Shown here: positions 45,907 through 56,826 of the stretch, piece by piece | Numbering within the stretch: position 1 is the stretch's first letter | Layout: the number at the start of each line of letters is the position of its first letter | Assembly (NCBI GenBank): GCA_032358165.1 | Contig: JAALGY010000062.1 | Coordinates: 124,001 to 188,000 of the forward strand | DNA: 64,000 nt | Source of the DNA: Diplosphaera chodatii | Taxonomy: Eukaryota > Chlorophyta > Trebouxiophyceae > Prasiolales > Stichococcaceae | Direction of reading: 5' to 3' | Program-made: the position numbers and the translations under genes | The notes under the pieces: model-generated | What the model saw: the letters and a program-made list of their open reading frames with translations, nothing else | The model's database searches: none | What the model was told of the DNA's origin: nothing

Positions 45907-48900
45907 CGCGGCTGGGATGCATGTAGGGACAGCACACCCGAATAAGTACGCAGCAGCAAGCGCGACAAGGGAGACTAACCATACGACAGCGGGTGGGGAG
46001 GAAGGCCTGTTGCAAGGAGGGGCAGTTCCAGTTGGCACTGGTGCCAGGGTAGCAGTAGACATAGTGCAGGAATGCTGGGCCCTGCTCTGGCACCGCGTTC
46101 CGCTGCCGGGCATTCCTGCGGGTCTGACACCAGCAGGGTTTCTGCTGACGCCACAGCCGCCACACTTACTAAACACCAGCGCCGGATGTGCTGATGGGCT
46201 CAGTCATGCGTGGGGTTTGACGCGGGCAACCGGACCAGTGATGGCGGAGACCTAGATAGTGACAGAGGGGCCTGTCCGCTCAGCGGCTCAGGTTTCGATC
46301 GCCAGTTCGAGGCTGCATTCATTTCAGGACTTCATTGTGCGGCATGCTCACGAAGCACCTAGGTGCTTCAGGTCCTCTCGCTGCTGCAGAATCTGCTTTA
46401 TTGCATTTCGGGAAGGCGGCTTGCTGCGGCGTCCGCCCTGTTGTGCATTCATGGGGATAGCTAGCACGCACTTCTGATTTTGCTCCTTCGCTAGGTTGTT
46501 TGTAGTGGCATGTTATTGTTTAAGCAGCCAGTTCACGGATGGCACTGGCATCCACCTCTGCTGGACAGTGACATCAGTGTGCTTGCCACTTCACGGTCTA
46601 CCAAGTGTGGCCGTTGTCTCATGTGCGCACGCTGACCTTCACAGGGCCACGTTGCTTCCGTGGCATGCCTGCCTCCCGGCCTCTCGGGGAGGGGTCCCAA
46701 CATATCACATCCTGCCGCCATTGCCATGATACCATGCCAGAGTTTGCAGCGCATTCCTGCCAGAATGCTCCCACAGCTAGACTACCTGTAAGAGCTTCAT
46801 AAAGCTTTAGGCAAAAGGCGCACTGTACTACTGCACGGCTGACTGAGGAGGTTCCCGGAACCGGGCTCAGCTGCGTTATCCCGACACCGGCGGAGGCGGC
46901 GGCTGTGTGCGTGCTCCGTTGCCGGCCTCTGCCATTGCGTCGCACTTTGACCGGCGCCGCCTGCCAGATCCTCCGATCAGCAGCCGGCGCCGACCCCCGC
47001 CCTGACCGGGGCGCCGCTTCGACGCCCGGCCCGGGGCCGCAGCCAACCGGCAACCGATCAAGTGCACCGGCCTCCCCGAAAGGATTACAGTGTTGCCACC
47101 AGCCAAAACCCTTGCATTTTCCTGCGGATAATAATGACTGCATAGTCTTAAAGGGTCCAGTTATGGGTTTTATGTGCAATCTGCGAGCAAAACATGATCG
47201 TGCCCATCGACCTTCACAAGGCCGCACTGAAGCTTGCAACAAGTCTAGCACCCAGCGACTGCTCATTTGGTGCTGATGCGTCGTTTTGTCGCAGCCATAC
47301 CGTCTTGTGAGCCGATGGCAGTGGAGGCGGCTGCGCAGCCTGGTGCGGAACCTCCAGCCAGGTCTTGGGATCAGGTCTCATTGACTATGTAAGCACGACA
47401 TGGGCACACTGTTGAGTCTGCCTGAGAATCCCTGTGCAATTTGACAGACGTTGAACCACTGCAAGCCCTGTTACGGAGGCCATCAAGGGCAGTGTCGGGC
47501 ACGGCGACAACAATGTGCCCTGACACCCAATCCATGATGCCTGGCATTCACTAGCCTAACGCACTCGCTGTGCTTAGCACTTGTCCAGGACTGGTGGGTG
47601 GCCAATCACGATGCAAGACTGTACCTGTGTACATGCCATGTGCTCACATGCATACCTAGCGTGCTTAGCTGGCCGTCCCTCAATCACGTCCTGCAATATG
47701 CTGGTAGAGCTGCTGCAGGATCCATGGCAGAGCGCTGCGCCTCTGCTGCTGAATGCGTTTGGCCCGGAACCCGGTCCAGGTGCCGGCGGCTGTGGCCGTC
47801 CAGCCGCTGTGATGGTCCGGCAGAGGCCGGCTGCACTATGGTGTCAGCGCCGCCATCCTTACGGCGGGGCGTGCTCAGGTGGCGGCACGTGGCATGCCGA
47901 CGCTCTTGCAGAGCCGCATGGTTCCGCTGCAGCATGGCTGCAGTTTCCGCCGCCCGCTCGCCGCTCAGCTCCCGCACGTGTGGCGGGGTGTTGCCTGTGC
48001 GATGACAGCCAGATCAGGCAGCCCCTGTGGATCTTGGGCATGTCAGGCAACAAGATCCAGCGCTACAGGGAACCATGCATTTGCAGCAATTGGGCGGCTT
48101 ATCGGCTATCACTTACCTGCGTATGATGGCGATGGGAGGGATGAGCCAAGCAGGGAGGGCAGCGCTGCAGGCGGAAGCGCCAGCTGCAGCGGAGGCGTGT
48201 TTGACCAGATCGCTGCTGATGAGCTGCTGTTGGTGTGCGGCAGCCCTGGTCCAGCGCGCTGCAGGGTGGGTGTGCCAGCTGCCGTTGCCTGCATGGCCGC
48301 CACACCTGCTGCCAGCGCCTGCACTTTACGGCGTCATTTCCGTGCATCATATCGAGCAGCAGCCTGATCTCAGGCTCTGAGCTGATGCCAGAAAGGCACA
48401 GGGTCAGCGATCCTGGGCAGCAGCATGGCATACCCATCTGGAGTTGGAGCATCTGTGCTCGTTCTCCTCATGCACTACCTTGTCCTGGCAGAAGCGCAGG
48501 CTGTGGTGCCGCCGCCGCACGCGCTGTCGGCAGGAGCCAAGTGGCATCTGCATCGCTGCACGTCCATTTGCAAGTTGGACGTGCGACTCACCGCCTGCGT
48601 TGACCACATGCAGTACCACATGACAGCCCTGCAGCCAGCTACAGGCACTCGGTTGCAAGACCTGCCATGCCAGCATATGCCTCGTCGCTCACCACTCTGC
48701 TGTTGCTGGGCTGCCCTGCACTGCAGCTGCCGCAGCCATGCATGCTTCACCAGAACGGCTGCACACAGCGAGCCAGACCCCCCTGTGCTTTCTGCTTGCG
48801 CCTGTGGAGACTGAGTCACACCGCGCTGCAAGCTGTCAACAGCAGGCTGAAGCCTGGCGAGCGCAGCAGCTGCCCTCAGTGATGGCTGGCGTCCGAACCG

Positions 48901-49467
48901 CCGCCGCTCCCATTGTGGGTGCTGTGCAGGTTGGACGCTGCACCCGCGCAGCTGCTGGGTAGGGAGGCCAGGCCCTGGCATCGTTGTATATGAGATCTTC
49001 GATACACCAACCACCCCATAGTATGTCAGTCTCGAAATGGAAGCATGCGTCCCTGCTGGCAGCATGCCAAACAGAAGGTGGTGCTGATATCCTACTCACC
49101 TCGAGGGAAAGCCCTGCCCATGTGATGATGCATTGCCTCGTGCAGGCAGGCACCAGTACGTCCTCGGATAGCACAGATTCTACAGCATGTTGCTGCATGT
49201 GCTCCTAGGCTGTGCAAGTGACCGAAGTGAAGCTGCAGCACTGCAGCAGCAGCGGCGGCAAATTGGCGGCGCCAGACTGGCAAACCCTGCCTGGCAGGCT
49301 TGCCTACCCGTGCGATTTCCACCGCCCCTGGCGCAACATATGCGGCGATCTGCTGCGTCAGACACCATTCGCGCACCACCTCGACTGCTTTAAAGCTGCT
49401 TGCGACTGCCATCGTGTGCTGTCGACCGCATCTTGCATCCAGTTGCAGCCGAGGCAGCCTGTCAGCA
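45907..49467. other. 3.5 kb region with no supported gene
   Basis: Open frames here are short and lack the splice-phase agreement and strong GC at third positions seen in the real exons. A GC-rich island at about 46880-47080 stands out; on the minus strand it could begin with MAEAGNGARTQ, but I found no partner exon. The region should include the bZIP 3' UTR and the promoter of the secreted protein gene at its right end. Confidence 0.55.
46787..46791 (+). terminator. TGTAA polyadenylation signal candidate for the bZIP gene
   Basis: The first TGTAA I find after the bZIP stop, about 880 bases downstream. It would imply a long 3' UTR, so this is tentative. Confidence 0.3.
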
Positions 49468-52395
49468 ATGGCGCGCACAGCCCTCTTTGCAGCGCTGCTG
49501 CTGGTCGGCCTGGCATCGTGCAGCGCCTTCGACTTCTCAGAGTTCCCGTCGGAGGTCCTTGACTTCGTCAAAGACAAGGTAGGCGTCATTGCGTCCTGAA
49601 GTCCAGTCGATGACGCCCTACAATGCCTGCAGCACCGCACGTGCGCGGGGACAGTCGCAGGGTAGAACAAGGCAGCGCTTTTCATGCCTTCCAAGGCATA
49701 TCGGTGACCTTTCACAGGATTTTGGCGTCCTTTGAGACCCGTCATGGCTCCTATAAGCACACATTCTGCAAGCTGCCAGACAGCATGCATGCTGGCATGA
49801 GCCGAGGTGCACCCTAGATCGCAGCCTGGAACGGGCTCGAGCTCGGGTTTGATGGCTTTGCTCCTACATATATCGTCTCCGCTGAGCGGCGCGAGGCTGC
49901 CGAGGCTGCACTTGCGGTCGGAGCCCTCTTGATGCAGCCGGATAGCTGGCCCTGGTCTGACTCAGCCCGTTGGTATCTCGAACTATCATGACAACCTCCA
50001 CAGGTGATCTTGCCCACGGATGCAATCATGAGCCGACCGCTGCTACAGGAATTCAACGGCGACCTGGGCGAGCTGGGCAGCGCCTTCAGCAGGCAAAATG
50101 GCGAGGAGGGGTGCGTCTCCTGCCCTGTAGCATGATGCCCTGTAGCATTATGCCCATACACGAGAGGACTTGACGGCCTGCGAATGTGCTCATGGAAATA
50201 GGGTCAGGCCAACAAACGTGAACGTGCGCCTCTGTCAACTTGGCAGTTTCCCAGCAGGCGTGAGCTGCAGGCCGCTCATGCTCACAGCGGCTGATCTGAC
50301 GCCATCGCTGTGCCGTCCTGCAGGTTCTTCCTGCTCAAGAAGCTGCACGTCTGGCCGCGCCTCAGCTGCGAGTTCGCCAAGACCCTCATCGAGGTGTGCC
50401 AGCGACTGCAAAGCGTACCATGGTTGCACCTCCTTGCACTGACGCATCACCCAGCATTGCCCGTATGTGAGGCGTTACATGCACATTGCTTGAAGCAGGT
50501 CGCAGTTCCTGCGGGTTGCGCAGCGAGTTGTGCTGTGGCGCACTTCTTCATTTGTGGCAGGCCACACTGTCACGTGGCAAGCATGAGTGACTGCTGCAAC
50601 CAGCTTGTGCAACATGCGTTTGTCCTGCTTCCCCGGCTGCAGCTCAAAGACGAGATGAAGGAGACCGAGGGCCTGAAGCACTACCAGGTGTCCAAGAGCC
50701 TGGTTGACAACCACCTGTTCTGCGTCTGCGAGGGTGCGTGCTGAAGTCTGTGCAGCACAAAATTGTGCAACAGCATCGGCCTTCCTGCTGGCATTGCGTC
50801 AGCTGCTGGCAAGCGATTCAAGGACCCAGCACGCATGGGACTGCAGCGCTGGTGTGACAATGTGTGGCTGCGTCTGTAGCATGGGAGTCCAAGGAGGCGT
50901 TCATCAAGTACATCAAGAAGGAGGACACCAAGGGGCGCGAGGCCCTCAAGTACATCCAGGTGATACTTCTCTGCACTGCTGTCAGCCAACGTCGCAACAG
51001 ATGAACGAACATCCGAGTCAACAAGCACGCTTCTGAGACATACCGAGTGAGTGCCAACCAGCGCTGCCAGCCTGTGGGTGCAGGAGAAGGACATCAGGCT
51101 GCAGCTGGCGCCGGTGGAGCACATTGCCGAGGCCATGGGCAAGGGGTCCAAGTCCAATTGCATGCGCGACCGCTCGGTGGGCATCTCGTCGCCTGTCTCG
51201 CTGTGTCCCGCATGCATGCGCACCAGTGTCGGGTGTTGCACGCCATGCCTGAAGGTGCTGTACAGCATTGTCCTGTTGGCAGCAGCTCTTTTGCAGCCTA
51301 CACATCAGCGCATCGTCCCTTCCGTTCCATGCCTGCAACCTGGCAAGGCGTGCAATGATCGATGAGTACCATATGTTGGACTGCAGGACGGCTGCAACGA
51401 TGAGGACCCCCAGTGCGGCAGCATCGTTGCCCTCAAGTTCATGGTCAAGCCGTCCGAGCTGGTGTGTCGCAGCTGCAGCAGCCTGCCACCATGAGCAATG
51501 CTGCGAGACTCTCTTCGCGACTGTTGCTTGAAGCATGTGCCAGCTGGTCTTGTTGCAGCACGATAAGTGTACTCTTATCTGCACCACGGGCATGCACGCT
51601 AAGTCCTGCTGTTGCTATCCGCCCGCAGGAGGAGTTCAAGAGCTGCCTGCAGAAGTTCACCGAGAAGGCGCAGGACGAGGACGGCCTCATCATGCTCAAG
51701 TTCGCCAAGAGTGAGCGCACCTGTAGCTTCACGCTCCCTCGCATCAGGCAGTCATACCCGCCACACATGGCCATGTCATGCTCCCAACATGCTCTCTCCT
51801 GACAAGTGATGATGGTGTTGCACATGCCATGTGCGTCGTTGTCAGATGGCACAGCGCCTATGGGATAGCTGTTGCTCCCTGCTGCCCGCAGCCAAGCTGG
51901 ACGACGTGCTTGTGGTGGGCTACGGAGAGTGGGAGTCCCGCCAGGCGCTGGAGTCCCACCTGCAGCAGGGTGCGCCGACGCTGACTACTGGACTGCCTTG
52001 CATCTATGACCCCCTCTTGCAACGCCTCCTGACGCACAGTTCACAGCCCTGCCTTTCAGCTTGATCATGTCACCCAGGCTGGCAAGCACATGATGAGCGG
52101 CTTGGCAGTCCTTGCTGAGTATATTGCTTCTGCTGCGTAGACTACTTCCAGGAGTTCAAGCAGGGCGTCATGAAGAAGAACATTGTCGCCTTCAAGGAGC
52201 CCCTGAAGTGCGTGTTGCATTCGCTGTGGCCTTCAGCCTGGACTTGCACAAGTTGGCATGTAGCACCATAACACTGACGTGTCTTCTCGGATCTGAATGG
52301 TTGCTGGCTGATGTCAGGTCTGTTGGCCTATCAATCGAGTCAAGAGCATCTCTTGTCGGTGCAGGGTGCTGACCAAGGTCGACACCCAGGAGTGA
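49468..52395 (+). CDS. Secreted protein with two ABM-like alpha/beta repeats, paralogue A
   Basis: Eleven exons (49468-49578, 50049-50110, 50324-50393, 50643-50733, 50880-50959, 51084-51176, 51387-51461, 51629-51710, 51892-51969, 52141-52207, 52365-52395) give 279 residues. The N-terminus MARTALFAALLLVGLASCSA is a clear signal peptide. Two repeats follow. Each has a strand (FFLLKKLHVW; SIVALKFMVKP), a helix, a second strand, a motif AWESKEAF or EWESRQAL, and a closing helix and strand. The order resembles the dimeric alpha-beta barrel (ABM/DABB) fold, where a W-E-S/H element after a strand is common. No family name or catalytic residue is recognised, so the fold is an inference. It lies head to tail with paralogue B and shares its exon plan. 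Likely secreted or in the endomembrane lumen. Confidence 0.8.
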
Positions 52396-53169
52396 GCGAG
52401 ATGATGCTGATGATGACGACGCTCCAAGCTGAACACTGGGGCTGTGCCGCCACACAGTGGCATGCAAATGCTGCCGCTTTCCGAGATCGTCATATGTAGC
52501 TGCGTGTGCGTGGGATGCTGTCCAGGGAGATGACTGGCTTTTGTCACTGCCATCAGCTCTTGCAGCTGCCTGTAACGAGTGCGCTTTTGATGTTACACCC
52601 CCTTTGCCGCTCATCTTCCTCTGCAGTCCTCCCCACTCAGCATGCCCTCCGCAGATACCCACTCTTCCTACTGCAAACTCTCGTGTCACACTTATTTTCC
52701 TGTTCTCCTCATTAATCTTCTACTGCACCTGGGATGTCCTCTGCGCATCTGTCACACAACAAGACACTGCTGCATGAACGCACTGATGAGCCACTACACC
52801 ACACATGATCATGGCACCGCCACAAGCAAATGCAAAGTGTCACTGAGGCATACTGCCTTCTCCATTTATGCGATGTTCTCAAAGGCACGCCATCGTTATC
52901 TGCGTGGATCCCCTGATATGTCACCTTGCTTCAGCTCTTTCACGAGGCGGCGGTGGCATCGGCGGTCCAGCCTTGCTGTGCCTTCCATCGGGTACCCATT
53001 GGGTAGTCTCTAACAATGCTTCCTGCTTCTTCGACTGCCGACCCCGCACCACCATCGTCAGTCTCGCCTTCCCGCAGCCTGCAGTCGCAGCTTGCATAGC
53101 ATCATTGTCGACCTCACCTAGTGACTGACCATCAGCAGTAGCGCAGGCGAGCATTGCGGATCGTTCACG
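52396..53169 (+). other. Intergenic region between the secreted paralogues
   Basis: Holds the 3' UTR of copy A and the promoter of copy B. No supported exon was seen. Confidence 0.6.
52571..52575 (+). terminator. TGTAA polyadenylation signal candidate for paralogue A
   Basis: TGTAA about 175 bases after the stop codon. Confidence 0.5.
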
Positions 53170-56100
53170 ATGGCGCGGACGGTGCTGTTTGCGGCACTGC
53201 TGCTGGTTGGACTGGCATCGACGAGCGCCTTTGACCTGTCAGACTTCCCTCCGGAGTTGCTGGAGTTCGTCAAAGACAAGGTGCGGAGACAAGGCGGCTG
53301 CGCTGCTGGGCGGCAGCTCGGTGAGTGGTCCCCGGCAGGTCACGTGTGCAAGCAACCGGGCGCTGTATGTCGTTCCGCAACCATCCTGCTACAGTCTGCA
53401 CTTTAGTTGATTCAAGGCAGGTATTCTGAGGATCCTAGATGTCTGCACAGAGCTGATGCCAAGCGACGAGAACAACGCCAGAAAGGCATGCATGCTGATG
53501 TGGACTGTGGTGCAGCCTAGCAATATCGACTTGTATACACTTGCGACTGGGATCATAACAGTCTTGTAGTGCGTTTAATGTCAAACACGGTGAACCGAGG
53601 CTGCCAAGGCTGCTATGGCGCACCTTCTGATTGCCCATCGATTGGGATGCGAGTGCTGCATGGCCTACCACACACATCTTCTTGATGCTTCATGACTGTA
53701 CGTCTTCAATATACGACCAACATGGCGATGCTGTAGCGCAGGATTGGGGCGGCGACCCGGGCAGCTCCCTGAGCGACTTTGGCGGCCGTGATGATGAGGA
53801 GTGCGTGCTTCATCTCTTTGCGTATGTGGTTGCCAGCTGAATGCTGCCATGCGCACCATAGAACGACTGAACGTTGATAAACTGATCCACTGGGTGTCGC
53901 CTCCGTGCCACATCGCACCCAGCATGTGTGCTTTGTGGCCTGCCGACGACGTCCTGTGAACCAGACTTGATGAGCACGGCCCGGCAGTTGCATGATGGTT
54001 CTCTCATCAGCCTGCGCTGTTGATGGGCGCTCTGCACCCGCTGCAGGTTCTTCCTGCTGAAGAAGCTGCAGGTGTGGCCGCGCCTGCAGTCCGAGTTTGC
54101 CGATGCGCTGCTGGAGGTGCGTCCTATCTCAGCTGCAGACTTGATGGCCGTGAACCCAAGACGACGCATGCACGCAGCAGCAACACTGATCATTTACACA
54201 GGCCCGCGCATTGTCCGAGGCTTTAAAGTTTGTGCATCTGATAAACGGTTTGTCAAATTATGCGCCGCAGCTGAAGGAAGAGCTGCAGGATGTGGAGGGC
54301 ATCAAGCACTACCAGGTGTCCAGGAGCCTGGCCGACAACACCCTGTGGTGCATCTGCGAGGGTGCGCCTATAAACACGCACCGTCAGCACCTGCCATCAA
54401 CCGGCATTGCACTGCTGCGGCCCTGCAGTATGCATGCACGAATCCTCAGACCCATAGGCAACCCTTTGGACACTACTCATGCATGCAGCATGGGAGTCGA
54501 AGGAGGCCTTCTTCAAGTACATCAAGAAGGAGGGCACCAAGGGGCACGAGATCAAGGAGTACATCCAGGCAAGTGCTTGCGAGCGGCACATCCATGGGTC
54601 CGTCTGTATGATGATGCAGCAGCGCTCACTGTTGGCACAAGCACATGCCATGCAGCTGTGCTGCCTACGCTTGCTCCTGCAGCCAGCTCAAGCTGCAGAT
54701 CAAGCATGCAGCATGAGTGCCATGCTGCATTTCAACGACATTATGTGAAGTCGCCACAGAACATACTTGAGACGTTGCCGGCGATGCACCACCCTGACTC
54801 CGTGTTCATGCTGGAAATGCCGCAGAAAAACGACATCCAGCTGCTGCTGGCGCCCGTGAAGCCCATCTCCGAGGCGCGCGGCAAGGCGTCAAACTCCGAC
54901 AGCCGCCTGGGCGGCCGCATCACCCGCACAGTGGGTGGCGCTGCATGCACTGGTGCTCTGCATCGCTGGTGATGACCTTGCACCGCAGGTATCAGACGTG
55001 ATTTGGTCGTCAAAACACTAGCAACAACACAAACGAAGTGGTGTGTTGAATGCCAGCTCAAGGCCGAGGGCTCACGCCTCACCGGCGGCCAGGTGAATTG
55101 AACACCTGAGGGCTGTCAGACGATTGCATGCAAAGTCAGGGTTCAACTGCAGCTGCCCTGTCTTGCGGCATCACCCTGCTCGCAAAGCGCTGCATACACA
55201 TCCGTCGGGATGACTTATCAATCAGCACCAAGCGTATCTGCATCTATGTTTCATCACCATCAAGTGTACGGCTGCTACATAGTGGAACAGAAGCCCAACA
55301 TATCCAGTTGCTGCTGCAGGGTGGCTGCAACGACGAGGACCCGCAGTGCTGCAACGTCGTCGCCATGAAGTTCTTCGTCAAGCCCTCCGAACTGGTGCGC
55401 TCCTTGTCGCGGCGTATCACGACACCATGCAAGCGCTTGTGCAGCCTGAACAATATGGCGCTCAGACCATTTCGTTCAGATGACCTCACATCCGTAGCAA
55501 TGGGTGTGCATCAAAGCGTGCATGTTTCTCCATGCTGGCTGTTTGTGGAGACGCTTCACAGGACTCTTTCAGCATCTAGCGGCCGCTGCTGACATTCCCT
55601 ATGTGCTGGTGTCCACACAGGAGGACTTCAAGAGCTGCGTGCAGGATTTTGCCGAGAAGGCGCAGGACGAGGACGGCCTGGTCATCCTGAAGTTCGCCAA
55701 GAGTGAGCCTGTTTGCCATCGTCGCTGCGTGCTGGTGTGTAGCCTTAGCAATATATACACAGCCATGCAATACGAGTACATACAGGCCCCCGTGGGGCGG
55801 CTGCAGGCTGATGTGACACGCCTCCTGCTGCTGCAGCCCTGCTGGATGACTTCACGGTGGTGGGCTACGGGGAGTGGGAGTCCCGCCAGGCGCTGGAGTC
55901 CCACCTGCAGAAGGGTGCGGATGATGCATTGCGACTCTAAACAAGGCATCCACAGCCAAAGCGCAGCCTGCGCATTTGGGTTTTGCACTCGATCAAACCG
56001 TCCAGACCGCCCAAGTGCACAGCTGCTGCATGTCTGTACGGCACAACAATGGTGGCTTCCTGCTGCGCAGACTACTTCCAGGACTTCAAGCAGGGCATCC

Positions 56101-56290
56101 TGGAGCACGACATCATTGCCATCAAGTCCCCATTGAAGTGCGCATGTCATGCACGCCTGCGAATCCTGCTGATGACGTCAACATGTTTATGGTAAACCTG
56201 TGAACTCATCCGATACTAGCTGACGCCATCGATGTCGACCCTGTGCTGTGTTGCTGCAGGGTGCTGACGAAGGTAGACACCCAGGAGTGA
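53170..56290 (+). CDS. Secreted protein with two ABM-like alpha/beta repeats, paralogue B
   Basis: Twelve exons (53170-53280, 53742-53800, 54047-54116, 54271-54361, 54489-54568, 54826-54930, 55057-55092, 55320-55394, 55621-55702, 55837-55914, 56071-56137, 56260-56290) give 294 residues. The signal peptide exon MARTVLFAALLLVGLASTSA differs from copy A at 7 of 37 residues overall. The repeats follow the same plan: FFLLKKLQVWPRL, KHYQVSRSLADN, AWESKEAFFKYIKKE, then CNDEDPQCC, KFFVKPSEL, EKAQDEDGLVILKFAK and VVGYGEWESRQALE, ending VLTKVDTQE. Splice phases equal those of copy A. It differs in a 36-base exon (55057-55092) not found in A, a longer exon 6, and a GC donor at 54569. Function unknown. 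It is convergent with the P450 reductase gene. Confidence 0.8.
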
Positions 56291-56826
56291 GTGAGCGACA
56301 GCTGCAGTTCTGCATGACCAGAGGAGGCAGTAAACACTGGTTGTCGGCTTGGTGGATCTGCCCGTAACTGCTACGTTGAGTTATGGGTGCACATGTGAGC
56401 CAGAGTCTGAGATGCGTGCTGAGTGAGGGCTGTGTAACATGGGCTGACGCCCTGCCGTCCTGCTTTCTTATGAAAACCCTGCAGTCGGGTCTGCTGGCCG
56501 CATGAGACATTCGCTGTGATGTGCTTCAAGGCCTATGAATCCCTGAAATGCAGTGCCGGTCTTCCTGCTTACGCTCCTTGAGATGGCCAAGACGGCTGCC
56601 TGTGGATTTGTGTTTGTCCTAGCCCAGCAGCAGATGGCTGGCGAGTGCTGCTGGCTGCTCACATCTACCCTACAAGCGCCTGACCAATGATCATCCAATC
56701 CAATGCGACTCAGCAACCCCTCCAGACATACAGCCGTGCACCGAATCCTGCACTGTCTGTAGCACAGAATGCTGCAGACTACAGGGCGCGCCATTTGGCA
56801 CTTGTGTACTTTCACCCAACGTGCTT
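56291..56826. other. Convergent intergenic region
   Basis: Lies between the stop codons of paralogue B and the P450 reductase. No supported exon; presumably both 3' UTRs. Confidence 0.6.
56433..56437 (+). terminator. TGTAA polyadenylation signal candidate for paralogue B
   Basis: TGTAA about 145 bases after the stop codon. Confidence 0.5.

Noticed and set aside
45258..46176. Two long minus-strand open frames
   Set aside because: They are shadows of the Pro/Ala-rich last exon of the bZIP gene, with no splice or motif support.
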